A DNA stretch of 64,000 nucleotides from Bradyrhizobium sp. CB1650 (GCF_029761915.1 NZ_CP121695.1:5609501-5673500); one strand, 5' to 3'. Positions 37,469-45,687 are shown, counted from the stretch's first letter. Notes: generated by a model from the sequence alone, not told the origin. Made by a program: numbers and translations.

Positions 37469-38365
37469 CTACTCCGCGAAGACGCGCTTCAGCCGCGGTG
37501 CTGCAAAGTCCAGGAAAGCCCGTACCTTGATCGGCAGAAACCGGTTGGCGGTGTAGACGAGATTCACCGGCATTGACGGCGGCTGGAATTCATCGAGCAC
37601 GGTTGTCAATGCTCCCTCCTCTGAAGCGGCCTCGATTTGATAAGCAAACGCGATGGAAATTCCCACGCCAGCGCGAGCTGCGGCGCAAGCCGCTTCGGCG
37701 CTGCCGACGACGAGCCGCGTATGCACCGGCACTGCGATGGTCGCGTTGTCTCTGACGAATGTCCAGGCATCTGGTGGCGAGAAGCCGGCATAACTGATGC
37801 AGTCGTGCCCAACCAAATCTTCGGGCGTGCGTGGCGTTCCGCGAGCTGCCAGATAGGCAGGACTGGCGCACACCACTCTGCGCGTCCTGCCGAGTCGTAA
37901 CGCGACAAGGCTCGAATCCGGTAGCTCGCCGATGCGCACCGCGACATCGATTTGCTCCTGGGCCAGACTGAGCTTTTGATCAGTGGGAATCATCCTGACC
38001 TTAATGTCGGGATAGGTCTTGAGGAAGTCCGCGACGATCGGCATGAGAATGATCCGGCCAAGACCCAATGGGGTCGTCACAGCGAGCTCTCCCGTCGGTG
38101 CGGTATACTCACCGGACGCCGAACGCTCCGCTTCGGTCACATCGGCGAGGATGCGCTTGCAGGCCGCAACGTAGGACGCGCCTGTATCCGTCAGCACCAG
38201 CTGCCGGCTCGAGCGGTTGAAGAGCTTCGTCCGCAGGTGAGACTCGAGCTCGGATACGTTGCGACTGACTGTTGTAAGCGGCGTCTTCAATCGCCGCGCT
38301 GCCGCGGACAAACTGCCCTGCTCGACCACGGTCAAAAAGGTCGACATCGCTTCCAGGCGATCCAT
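37469..38365 (-). CDS. LysR-family transcriptional regulator
   Basis: A 298-residue LTTR. The N-terminal winged helix reads MSTFLTVVEQGSLSAAARRLKTPLTTVSRNVSELESHLRTKLF, and the effector domain has DVAVRIGELPDSSLVALRLG and VVCASPAYLA. It fits the subgroup that controls quinone/oxidoreductase and transport genes, but the effector is unknown. The ATG at 38365 has AAGGGGA upstream. Inverted repeats CTTCC/GGAAG lie directly upstream of the start and in the flanks, which suggests autoregulation. Confidence 0.9.
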   Translation of the reverse strand: MDRLEAMSTFLTVVEQGSLSAAARRLKTPLTTVSRNVSELESHLRTKLFNRSSRQLVLTDTGASYVAACKRILADVTEAERSASGEYTAPTGELAVTTPLGLGRIILMPIVADFLKTYPDIKVRMIPTDQKLSLAQEQIDVAVRIGELPDSSLVALRLGRTRRVVCASPAYLAARGTPRTPEDLVGHDCISYAGFSPPDAWTFVRDNATIAVPVHTRLVVGSAEAACAAARAGVGISIAFAYQIEAASEEGALTTVLDEFQPPSMPVNLVYTANRFLPIKVRAFLDFAAPRLKRVFAE

Positions 38366-38372
38366 CGTATCC

Positions 38373-38493
38373 CCTTCCATAATTTGGAAGTATGCCTTCC
38401 GATTTTGCCATATCGCCCCAGATTTCGGAAGACGACATCGCTGGCGGGCCAACCCCGATAGCCCCGTCGGGCGACCTTCCAATGCTTGGAAGG
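38373..38493. promoter_or_regulatory. Putative LysR operator cluster
   Basis: Site 1 is CTTCC-ATAATTT-GGAAG (38374-38390), a few bases upstream of the LysR start. Site 2 is the perfect CCTTCCAA-TGC-TTGGAAGG (38475-38493). Two half-sites (CCTTCC at about 38395 and TTCGGAAG at about 38425) lie between. The arms agree with each other, as expected for one regulator binding several sites. Confidence 0.5.
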
Positions 38494-38595
38494 ACCCTTT
38501 CCGCGGACGGCCCCTGTCCAGGGCTGGCTGTCAAATCGATCTCCTTGGATGACGGCGTGAGAACCCCGTCCTCAAACACTGACAAGGAGAGTTCA

Positions 38596-38735
38596 ATGAC
38601 AGGCATGTCGAATCCTATCGGTACGAAATTCATCACGGCGATGATGCCGACTTCGTCGCCTATCAGCGCAAAGCCGGCGATGGCCTCTGGCAGACGATTT
38701 CGATGTGGATGATTCCGGATCCGGCGGACCACTGA
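38596..38735 (+). pseudogene. Short frameshifted coding remnant
   Basis: AGGAGAG at 38584-38590 precedes an ATG at 38596. The frame with protein-like content, however, is shifted by one base: RHVESYRYEIHHGDDADFVA and then YQRKAGDGLWQTISMWMIPD, ending at a TGA (38733-38735). That frame has no start codon back to the stop at 38580-38582. A single-base change near 38596-38601 would join the start to it. It could be a real pseudogene or a sequencing error. Confidence 0.35.
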
Positions 38736-38771
38736 GTACTGTCCAGCCGCTGCATCGCCCGCCGATCTTCC

Positions 38772-39086
38772 GTGTCGGCCCCGGCTTCGAAAATCCGACG
38801 ACGAGACGGCACGAGACCCATCACATTGCTCGCGGTGCAATGTTTTGATTGCACCGATAGTTGCATCGGCGCATGCGAGAGGATCGTTGGCTATCACGGC
38901 CGTCGGACCGCCATTGCCTGCCTACGCGATCTCGACCACCGCGCATTGCGGTACATTGGACTTAACCGCTTCCAGATCGAGGCGGCGGTCGACGGTCTCA
39001 TCACACTTTCCGACCAAGCGGACCGAGCGACGGCCTCACATCGGCGCCGGCGCGCGCCAACGATGGAGACGGTGCCATGGAGCTGA
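38772..39086 (+). CDS. DUF1127-like small protein (start uncertain)
   Basis: The frame contains GRRTAIACLRDLDHRALRYIGLNRFQIEAAVDGL, the core of DUF1127 proteins (R-R...L..L.D..L.DIG..R..I). Some alphaproteobacterial DUF1127 proteins are RNA-associated, or act in phosphate and carbon control. The start could be the ATG at 38772 or a GTG at 38835; neither has a clear ribosome binding site. The 3' end overlaps the TauE start by 10 bases. Confidence is limited by the start and the Cys-rich leader. Confidence 0.5.
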   Translation: MSAPASKIRRRDGTRPITLLAVQCFDCTDSCIGACERIVGYHGRRTAIACLRDLDHRALRYIGLNRFQIEAAVDGLITLSDQADRATASHRRRRAPTMETVPWS

Positions 39087-39835
39087 CCCTCGCCACGATC
39101 CTCGCCACCTTTGCCAGCGTCTTGCTGATCTGCTTCATGAAGGGCGCGTTCGGTGGCGGCTTCTCGATTGTCGGCATCCCGCTGCTGTCGCTCGTGATGG
39201 ATCCCGTCACCGCCGGCGGCCTGCTCGCTCCGTTGTTCATCGCGATGGATCTGTACGCCTTACGCTATTGGAAGCCGTCGACGTGGTCGAAGCCTGATCT
39301 CGCGCTGCTGGTGCCGGGGCTTCTGACCGGCATCGGCATCGGCTACATGCTGTTCCGCGTTCTGGACCACCGCGCCATCGCGATCGTGATGGCGGCAGTC
39401 ACCCTGATCTTCGTCGGCCTTTGGTTTGTTGGCGGCGGAAAAGTCGCGATCCGTCCGCGCTCGTCGCCGAAGGCTATCGGAGCCGGCGTCGCCTCGGGCA
39501 TCAGCACCATGGTGGCGCATTCCGGCGGGCCGCCACTTGCGATGTATCTGCTGCCGCTCGGCCTCAGCAAGGAAGTCTATGCGGGAACGACGAGCCTGTT
39601 CTTCACTGTCGGCAACGCGACCAAGGCAGTGCCGTGGCTGTTGCTCGTGCATCCGACCACCACCGTCTGGATCTTGATGGCGATCTGCCTGCCCGCCATT
39701 CCCATCGGCGTATGGCTTGGTTGGCGCCTGCACGGCAGGCTGGACCAAGGCCAGGTCTATCGGACCTGCTACGGATTACTGGTCGTGACAGCGTTGAAAT
39801 TATTGTGGGATGGCGTGTCCGGTTATCTCGTGTGA
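39077..39835 (+). CDS. TauE/SafE family membrane exporter
   Basis: A 252-residue integral membrane protein with about eight helices in two repeats. The family signatures are KGAFGGGFSIVGIPLLSL near residue 22 and the second-half partner GVASGISTMVAHSGGPPLAMYLLP near 137. TauE/SafE proteins are thought to export sulfite or sulfonates or organic anions. The substrate here is unknown. The ATG at 39077 has GGAGACGG upstream. It is the second gene after the DUF1127-like frame. Confidence 0.9.
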   Translation: MELTLATILATFASVLLICFMKGAFGGGFSIVGIPLLSLVMDPVTAGGLLAPLFIAMDLYALRYWKPSTWSKPDLALLVPGLLTGIGIGYMLFRVLDHRAIAIVMAAVTLIFVGLWFVGGGKVAIRPRSSPKAIGAGVASGISTMVAHSGGPPLAMYLLPLGLSKEVYAGTTSLFFTVGNATKAVPWLLLVHPTTTVWILMAICLPAIPIGVWLGWRLHGRLDQGQVYRTCYGLLVVTALKLLWDGVSGYLV

Positions 39836-39936
39836 ACCTCCTGTTCCCGCGGGGCTCGCAATCTCCAACGACCTCTAACAACCGACAATGGGCAAATCGC
39901 CGACGCTGCGTCGCCGGTGCTCCCGACCCGATCGTC

Positions 39937-40001
39937 AGCAACGCATGACAAGACGAGAGCACGCGATGCAAAGCCCGTGTCCCGCCATTCCACTAGCTTC
40001 G
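39937..40001 (+). repeat. Conserved 65-nt element, copy C (inverted)
   Basis: Read on the minus strand it contains TTGCATCGCGTGCTCTCGTC and then TTGTCAT, matching copies A and B, with a weaker match in the outer block (CGAAGCTAGTGGAA). On the + strand it is therefore oriented toward the gene at 40032. The element-to-start distance is about 30 bases. Confidence 0.55.
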
Positions 40002-40031
40002 CCTTGGTAAACCGCCAAGGGTCCGCCTGCC

Positions 40032-40433
40032 ATGCCGATACGCGAGTACTTTGTTTGGGTAGGAAGTGCCCTTCTCGTTGCGCTGTTTGCAGCCGATTGG
40101 TGGCTTCCAGCTCCCGCAGCTCAATCGCATCCTGCGGTTCCTCCCAGTGAGATCGTCAATCTACGCATCCGTTCGGATCACAAATGGCCGGAACGGGTGG
40201 TGTTCGATACCGCGCATTCGGGAGCTCCACTCGCAGCCGAGCTGAGGCCCGAGCTAGACGTCGTTCCCAACCAACACTTTGCCCAGGCCGAGCAGCGCAG
40301 TCCGCTCAATGCATTCGCAGCGATGCAAGAGGCTCAAGCCACGCCGACAGCAACAAATGACAAAGCATCGACAATCCGAGCAAAGCGGCGATCGCTCGGA
40401 CGTCGTATGTCTAGCACAGCGAAAGCCGACTGA
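40032..40433 (+). CDS. Hypothetical membrane-anchored protein
   Basis: A 133-residue protein with one N-terminal hydrophobic helix (VWVGSALLVALFAADWWLP, about 8-26). A polar region with IRIRSDHKWPERVVFDTAH-like content follows (here LRIRSDHKWPERVVFDTA). The C-terminus is basic. No domain is known to me, but proteins with this REYFxWVG start recur in rhizobial genomes. The role is unknown; it may be a periplasmic-facing anchor protein. Confidence 0.7.
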   Translation: MPIREYFVWVGSALLVALFAADWWLPAPAAQSHPAVPPSEIVNLRIRSDHKWPERVVFDTAHSGAPLAAELRPELDVVPNQHFAQAEQRSPLNAFAAMQEAQATPTATNDKASTIRAKRRSLGRRMSSTAKAD

Positions 40434-40445
40434 TCAGGAGCTGAC

Positions 40446-40682
40446 ATGAACGACGTTATGACCCTCGCCATGTTCGCCGCCAAAGTGCTGTGCCTCATCG
40501 TGTTCGTATCCGTCCTGAAGCCGGATGGCAGCATCGGCGCCGCCCGGACGTCGACATATCCGGCCGACTGCACTGAGGCGTCCGGAAAAGCCGACATGCG
40601 GGCTCGCGTTCTTCCCATCGCCTTCGCTAGCGGACGTCAGTCTCTGCACTGCACGCCCGGGCGACGCGCACTGCTGAAGTAA
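40446..40682 (+). CDS. Hypothetical small protein of 78 residues
   Basis: Residues 5-25 (MTLAMFAAKVLCLIVFVSVLK) are hydrophobic, followed by a Cys-containing polar tail. AGGAG lies six bases before the ATG, which supports translation. It lies 12 bases after the preceding gene and just before the FUSC gene, so it may be cotranscribed. No family is recognised. Confidence 0.6.
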   Translation: MNDVMTLAMFAAKVLCLIVFVSVLKPDGSIGAARTSTYPADCTEASGKADMRARVLPIAFASGRQSLHCTPGRRALLK

Positions 40683-40688
40683 CGATCC

Positions 40689-42761
40689 GTGGACGTCATG
40701 ATCGCCATGCCCCAGATTTCCTCATTCCTGGATCGACATCCCGCCCTCGTCTTTTCGCTGAAGACGTTTGCAGCGGCAATGCTGGCATTCTCGATCGCGC
40801 TCCTGCTGGATATGCCGCGTCCCTATTGGGCGATGGCTTCGGTCTACATCACCTCCAACCAGCTCACCGGTGCAACCGTCTCGAAGGCCGTCTATCGCGT
40901 TCTGGGAACACTCATCGGCGCAACAGGAACGATCATCCTGGTCCCGAACCTCGTCGATGCACCGGAATTTCTCTCGCTTGCCGTCGCGCTGTGGGTTGGC
41001 GTTTTCCTGTATCTTTCGTTGATCGACGGCACCCCGCGCAGTTACGTGTTCATGCTGGCCGGCTATACCGTGGCGCTCCTTGGGTTTCCGATCGTCTCGA
41101 CGCCCCAGGCGGCCTTCGACATCGTCGTGTCCCGCGTGCAGGAAATCATACTCGGGATCATCTGCGCGAGCGTCGTCGCGATGCTCGTTCTTCCACGCAG
41201 TGTCGCCTCTGCGGTCACCGCGCAAGCGGATGCCTGGCTCGCCTGTGCGCGCCGGCTTGGGGTGGATATTCTCGTCGGCCGCGGCAGCGATCAGGAGCGC
41301 GACAAGGAGCGCATACGTCTCGCCGCCGCGGCGTCCGAGATCGACCAGCTTGAACGACATCTCGGCTATGAGGCCGTCAGTTCCTCAAATATCGCGCAAG
41401 GCCTGCGGCGCCTTCGGCAGCATATGCTGTCGCTGCTTCCGCTGCTCGGTGCGATTGAGGACCGCAAGCTCGCGCTTGAGTCCAACGAAGAAGCTTCGGC
41501 GCGGACGACCGAAATCTTCCGAAGGATCGCGCGGTGGCTCGAAACCGGCGGCCGCGATGGAGAGGAAGCCGATGCATTGCGTGCGCCACTTGACCAGGCT
41601 CGGCCGATGCTGGACGCGGCTGCCGGCGGGACCGACATCACGGCCGCCGGACTCGTCATCCGGCTGCGCAATCTTGTCGACATCATGCGGGACTGTCAGC
41701 TGCTGCGCGAAGCGATCGCCGAGGATCGCAATCTCGATACGCTCAACCTTGCCTTCATGCCTGACACCTCGACCTTCGCCGTCCCGCACCGGGACCACGG
41801 ACTCGCGCTGCTGTCGGCCGCCTCCGTGGCGCTTTCCGTTTTGGCCTGCTGCGGGTTCTCGATCGCAACCGGCTGGTCCGACGGCGTCATCGCTCCGCTG
41901 TTCGCTGCCGTCGTCGGCAGCATTCTCGCCGGCATAGACGAACCGCTTCCAACATTTCGCAAGTTCTACGGGTTGTTCCTCATCGTCATCGCGATCCATG
42001 GACTCTATCTGTTTGGAATTCTGCCGCGGGTCACGAACCTCGAGATGCTGATTGCCGCGCTCGCGCCGGCTTTCCTGCTGTTCGGCTGGATGGCTGCGCG
42101 ACCGGCGACCGCGCGCGTCGGCTTCACGCTTGCCGTCTACCTCTCGGTGCAATTGGCACTGACTGAGACATACTCGGCCGACTTCTCGTCCTACGCCAAC
42201 TCCAGTGTGGCGCTCATGCTTGGCGTCTCGCTGACAGGCGTCATCTGTGGCATCGTGCGCTTGCTCGGGACCAGCTGGATCGCAGGTCGGTTGCTTCGCA
42301 GCAATTGGGCAACGCTCGCCGCAGTCGCCGAACGCAGATCAGACCCGGATCGGCTCGCGCTTGCCAGTCTGATGCAGCATCGCCTCGCTCTGCTTGCCAC
42401 GCGGATCACCGTGGTTCCCGCCGAGGCAGGACGCGACGCCGCCAATCTTCGCCAACTTCGAACAGCACTGAACATTCTCGATGTCAGGCGAGCGAGCGTC
42501 GGCCTGTCGCGCCGCGCGAGAGCGACGATCGAAGCATTCCTCGCCCATCTTGCTTCGATCTACAGAAATCAAATGGTCGCCCCGCTTCCCGATGGACTGG
42601 TTGGACAGCTCGACAACACGATCGCATTCGCCTTGCAGGAACCGTCGGCCGAAGCCCGCGATGAGGTCCTGATGGGTCTCGCCGGCATTCGCTCCGGGCT
42701 CTTCCCGGACTCGCCGGCCTATCAAGCACAGGAAATCGAACACAGGACAATCGCCGCATGA
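40689..42761 (+). CDS. FUSC-family efflux permease (AaeB-like)
   Basis: A 690-residue inner-membrane protein. Each half has a cluster of about five hydrophobic helices (about 20-170 and 365-510), each followed by a long soluble region. The N-terminus with MLAFSIALLLDMPRPYWAMASVYITSNQLTG and GTLIGATGTIILVPNL is characteristic of FUSC/AaeB, the pump for aromatic carboxylates in E. coli. The start is a GTG at 40689; an ATG three codons later is possible. The stop overlaps the next gene by four bases. Together with DUF1656 and HlyD genes it forms a tripartite-type efflux set. Confidence 0.9.
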   Translation: MDVMIAMPQISSFLDRHPALVFSLKTFAAAMLAFSIALLLDMPRPYWAMASVYITSNQLTGATVSKAVYRVLGTLIGATGTIILVPNLVDAPEFLSLAVALWVGVFLYLSLIDGTPRSYVFMLAGYTVALLGFPIVSTPQAAFDIVVSRVQEIILGIICASVVAMLVLPRSVASAVTAQADAWLACARRLGVDILVGRGSDQERDKERIRLAAAASEIDQLERHLGYEAVSSSNIAQGLRRLRQHMLSLLPLLGAIEDRKLALESNEEASARTTEIFRRIARWLETGGRDGEEADALRAPLDQARPMLDAAAGGTDITAAGLVIRLRNLVDIMRDCQLLREAIAEDRNLDTLNLAFMPDTSTFAVPHRDHGLALLSAASVALSVLACCGFSIATGWSDGVIAPLFAAVVGSILAGIDEPLPTFRKFYGLFLIVIAIHGLYLFGILPRVTNLEMLIAALAPAFLLFGWMAARPATARVGFTLAVYLSVQLALTETYSADFSSYANSSVALMLGVSLTGVICGIVRLLGTSWIAGRLLRSNWATLAAVAERRSDPDRLALASLMQHRLALLATRITVVPAEAGRDAANLRQLRTALNILDVRRASVGLSRRARATIEAFLAHLASIYRNQMVAPLPDGLVGQLDNTIAFALQEPSAEARDEVLMGLAGIRSGLFPDSPAYQAQEIEHRTIAA

Positions 42762-42967
42762 CATACGAACTTGACTTGTTCGGCGTGCAGGTACCGAGCC
42801 TCCTGCTCTGGAGCGTGGTTGCCTATGTCCTCGCTCGCGGCGTGAGCAGGGTGATGGGGCGGATCGGCCTTTATCGCCACGTCTGGCATCCCGCGCTGTT
42901 CGATTTCGCGGCTTATGTCTGCATCGTCACCGACCTCGTCTTCGGCTCCAAGGAGTTTTTCACATGA
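42758..42967 (+). CDS. DUF1656 inner-membrane protein (AaeX-like)
   Basis: A 69-residue protein with two hydrophobic helices (about 12-29 and 45-63). The sequence DLFGVQVPSLLLWSVVAYVL is the DUF1656/AaeX signature. It overlaps the FUSC stop by ATGA and ends with a four-base overlap into the DUF983 gene. It is a usual small partner of FUSC pumps, of unknown mechanism. Confidence 0.9.
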   Translation: MTYELDLFGVQVPSLLLWSVVAYVLARGVSRVMGRIGLYRHVWHPALFDFAAYVCIVTDLVFGSKEFFT

Positions 42968-43407
42968 ACGCACCTGTATCGTTCCCGACAGCCCTATGGC
43001 GCGGGTTCAAGATGAAGTGCCCCAGCTGCGGTCAAGGCCATCTGTTCGACCGGTTTCTGAAGGTGATCAACAACTGCGAGGTTTGCGGCGAGGATTACAC
43101 GCCGCAACGCGCGGACGACCTTCCGGCCTATCTCGTGATCGGTATCGTTGGTCATCTCGTCGTGCCGACGCTCCTTGCCGTCGAGATCACCTTTTCCCCT
43201 CCGGCCTGGCTCCAATTACTGATCTGGATTCCGGTCACCGGGCTTGCCGCACTCTTTCTGCTGCAGCCTGTGAAAGGGACAATTGTCGCTCTGCAATGGC
43301 AGAGCGGCATGCACGGATTCGAAACCGCCAGGCGCCGCCGGGATCAAGAAGCCGGCGATGGCAGTGCGCCCCTGCCGAAACTCGTCTCCAAGGAGTTGGC
43401 GTCATGA
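42964..43407 (+). CDS. DUF983 zinc-ribbon membrane protein
   Basis: A 147-residue protein with an N-terminal zinc ribbon, KCPSCGQGHLFDRFLKVINNCEVCGEDY (about 18-45), followed by two membrane segments (about 57-78 and 86-106). This matches DUF983, whose role is unknown; some members lie near cytochrome oxidase genes. Its placement inside an efflux operon, with four-base overlaps on both sides, is unusual and argues for a linked function. Confidence 0.88.
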   Translation: MNAPVSFPTALWRGFKMKCPSCGQGHLFDRFLKVINNCEVCGEDYTPQRADDLPAYLVIGIVGHLVVPTLLAVEITFSPPAWLQLLIWIPVTGLAALFLLQPVKGTIVALQWQSGMHGFETARRRRDQEAGDGSAPLPKLVSKELAS

Positions 43408-44381
43408 AGGCCTTTCTGAATTCGCTGCGCCGTTTCGCGCTGACCGGTGTCATGGTGCTTGCCGCGCTCTGGGCCGGCTACAAGCTGTGGGACTACTATT
43501 TTGAAGCGCCCTGGACCCGTGATGGTCACGTTCGCGCCGACGTGGTTCCGATCGCTCCTGATGTCTCCGGCTTCGTCACCGACGTGCTCGTCAAGGACAA
43601 CCAACAGGTCCAGCACGGCGATGTTCTGTTCCGGATCGATCGCGCGCGATATGAGATCGCGCTGAAGCAGGCCGAGGCGGTACTGCTGGGCAGGCGCGCC
43701 ATGCTCGACGAGGCCGACGCAGATCTGAAGCGCTACAGCGCGCTGACGCCGGGCGTCGTCGTCTCCAAGCAGCGGATGGACCAGGTCATTGCCCAACAGG
43801 GTTCGGCGCAGGCCGCCCACAACCAGGCCGTCGCTGACCTGGCGCTTGCCAAGCTCAACCTCGAGCGCAGCGAAGTGCGCGCGTCCGTCACCGGAATCGT
43901 CACCAACATGGAGCTGCGGCCGGGGACCTATCTGACGCCCGGAAAGGGCGTGATGGCCTTGCTCGACACAGAAACGCTGCACGTTCAGGGCTATTTCGAG
44001 GAAACCAAGTTGCAGCGCATCCACGTCGGCGATCTCGTCAACGTGCGGCCGATGGGAAGTGGCCGCGTCTTGCGGGGAAAGGTGGAAAGCATCGCCGCAG
44101 GCATCGAAGATCGAGATCGCAGCGCCGGCGCGACCCTGCTTGCCAACGTCAATCCGACTTTCAACTGGGTGCGGCTGGCCCAGCGGGTCCCGGTCCGGAT
44201 CGAACTCGTCCGCGACGACGAGCGCAACGAACTCGTCGCCGGGGCTACCGCTACGGTCGAGGTTCAGGGATCGGCTCCGAGCGGCGGCGGCCGCGTGGCC
44301 CAGGACCGGCCGAGCGCATCGCAGCGCTTCGCGTGCAGGGTCGTGCCAGCCGTGCTCCGGTCCTCGCAGTCATGCGGCTGA
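43404..44381 (+). CDS. HlyD/EmrA-type membrane-fusion protein
   Basis: A 325-residue periplasmic adaptor. One N-terminal helix (about 11-30), then the biotinyl-lipoyl-like GHVRADVVPIAPDVSGFVTDVLVKDNQQVQHGDVLFRID, a helical hairpin (about 80-150), and the second lipoyl half SEVRASVTGIVTNMELRPGTYL. It links the FUSC permease to an outer-membrane channel, which is not encoded nearby. The ATG overlaps the DUF983 stop by ATGA with AAGGAG upstream. The C-terminal 40 residues (GGGRVAQDRPSASQRF...) are non-conserved. Confidence 0.92.
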   Translation: MKAFLNSLRRFALTGVMVLAALWAGYKLWDYYFEAPWTRDGHVRADVVPIAPDVSGFVTDVLVKDNQQVQHGDVLFRIDRARYEIALKQAEAVLLGRRAMLDEADADLKRYSALTPGVVVSKQRMDQVIAQQGSAQAAHNQAVADLALAKLNLERSEVRASVTGIVTNMELRPGTYLTPGKGVMALLDTETLHVQGYFEETKLQRIHVGDLVNVRPMGSGRVLRGKVESIAAGIEDRDRSAGATLLANVNPTFNWVRLAQRVPVRIELVRDDERNELVAGATATVEVQGSAPSGGGRVAQDRPSASQRFACRVVPAVLRSSQSCG

Positions 44382-44439
44382 AGCTTCACACGTAGGTGTC
44401 TGGCGCTTTGTCTCACGAAGCCGGCAGCCTGGCGCGAGG

Positions 44440-44604
44440 ATGGACTTCATGAGCTTCCTGGCAGCATTTCTGGCCGTGGTGAGCGCCGGTGTTTTCGCGG
44501 CCCATATTCTCGACGCGCTGCGCAATGGCGCACTAGTCAGTGCTTCCGCCCCTCAGTCCGACAATCTAGGGACCCGAGCCGATCCGCCTTCCACGGTTTG
44601 GTAG
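44440..44604 (+). CDS. Possible small membrane protein of 54 residues
   Basis: The reading is MDFMSFLAAFLAVVSAGVFAAHILDALRNGAL and a polar tail: one hydrophobic helix followed by a basic residue. The likely start is the internal ATG at 44449, eight bases after GAGG, or the ATG at 44440. It lies 58 bases after the adaptor gene. No family is recognised. Support is limited to start, helix and frame. Confidence 0.5.
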   Translation: MDFMSFLAAFLAVVSAGVFAAHILDALRNGALVSASAPQSDNLGTRADPPSTVW

Positions 44605-44754
44605 GGCTCTTTCCACATCCGCGAGTTGGCAAAGTCGGCTGTCCCCCTCCAATTCTCCGAATGAGAGTGTGCGGCTGGTTCAGCATGCTGCTCAAGCCAT
44701 GCGAAGTGCCACCATCCGGCACAACGGCACCGTTGCCAACCAAAGGAGAGAACG

Positions 44755-45216
44755 ATGGCCGAGGTTCAGAAAATGCGGGGCGAAAAGATTTACGAGTGTG
44801 ACTTCAACATCACCGGCATGACCGACTACGGCGTGACGCTGGATGCACTCCTGAGCGGCAAGGAAAAGGTGCCCCTGCAGGGAGCACGAATTGATGTGGC
44901 TTTCGAGGGAGAGATCAAAGGCCGCATCACGGGTAAAGTTCGTAATGGTGTCGAATACCTCCAGCTGCGTGCCGATGGACGCACCGACCTCGACGGCAGA
45001 GCCACAATTGAAACCGAAGACGGCCATCGCATCGCAATGCACATTGAGGGCGTCGCAACGCCGCGATCGAATGAACCGATGATGGACCTGATTGCCAACG
45101 TGCGCCTCACCACGGCAGCTCCGAAGTATGATTGGGTCAACGCGAGACAGATTTGGGGTCTCGCCACCGTAAACTTGGCGACAGCGAAGATACACGTCGA
45201 GTCGTTTGTGCAGTGA
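44755..45216 (+). CDS. DUF3237 family protein
   Basis: A 153-residue protein. ECDFNITGMTDYGVTLDALLSG, GKVRNGVEYLQLRADGRTDLDGRATIETEDGHRIAMHIEGVA and the late TAAPKYDWVNARQIWG follow the DUF3237 pattern. These proteins are thought to form beta barrels; their activity is unknown. AAAGGAGAG lies seven bases before the ATG. It is the last intact gene before the decayed region at 45.2-47.1 kb. Confidence 0.85.
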   Translation: MAEVQKMRGEKIYECDFNITGMTDYGVTLDALLSGKEKVPLQGARIDVAFEGEIKGRITGKVRNGVEYLQLRADGRTDLDGRATIETEDGHRIAMHIEGVATPRSNEPMMDLIANVRLTTAAPKYDWVNARQIWGLATVNLATAKIHVESFVQ

Positions 45217-45471
45217 CGCACGAAAGCCGCCACGCGAAAACGCGGCGACGACCTGAAGGGGACCGGCTTCGCGTGCTCCGGGCAGATCGGGCCGTGGTGG
45301 ACTTGTCGGCTTGGGGTCATTCGGGACGGGGGCGAGCCGGCAGCAAGTGCTGCCATGTCAGCTATGCCGCCGAAAGCGGAAATAAATGCAGGGCATTAGT
45401 GACACAACGATGGGCTATTGAGGGTTGATCGCGCCGCCGCGGACACGATTCAAGCTTCGAAACGGGAGCCT
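45217..45471. other. Gene-free, degenerate stretch at the start of the scar region
   Basis: No start-to-stop frame shows a domain. The DNA resembles the degraded intergenic sequence common beside insertion sites in this group, and it leads into the transposase fragment. Confidence 0.4.
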
Positions 45472-45528
45472 CGAATCACGCGCTACGAACTTAGCGATTA
45501 TGAATGGGCCGCCATCAAACCGATGCTG
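45472..45528 (+). mobile_element. IS5-family transposase N-terminal fragment
   Basis: The + strand reads RITRYELSDYEWAAIKPML and then diverges. This is the conserved start of an IS5-group transposase (M-T-R-Y-E-L-S-D-Y-E-W-x-x-I-K-P-x-L). Only about 19 residues remain. No terminal inverted repeats are evident. It is a dead remnant. Confidence 0.75.
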
Positions 45529-45530
45529 CT

Positions 45531-45687
45531 CGTGATGGGAGCGAACTCGTAAACAACCTGCCGATGTTGATTGTGCGGTCCATTTCATGACCACGGTGCC
45601 TTGGGGCTTGGTCTTCGAGGGCGTCAGGTCTTTGACCTGGCCCTCCATGCGTAAGACGGCAAAATCGTAGATTGGCGTGTGGAATCG
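45531..45687 (-). pseudogene. Gene fragment truncated at the IS remnant
   Basis: The minus strand reads RFHTPIYDFAVLRMEGQVKD then LTPSKTKPQGTVVMKWTAQS and loses its protein-like character at the IS fragment. It reads like the start of a folded domain (beta-rich, conserved-looking PIYDFAVLRMEGQ). I do not recognise the family. An IS5 insertion or deletion at about 45530 would explain the truncation. Confidence 0.4.

Noticed and set aside
40349..40363. A possible fourth copy of the 65-nt element (AGCAACAAATGACAA, identical to part of copy A)
   Set aside because: Only 15 bases match, inside a likely coding region, and the conserved core does not follow.
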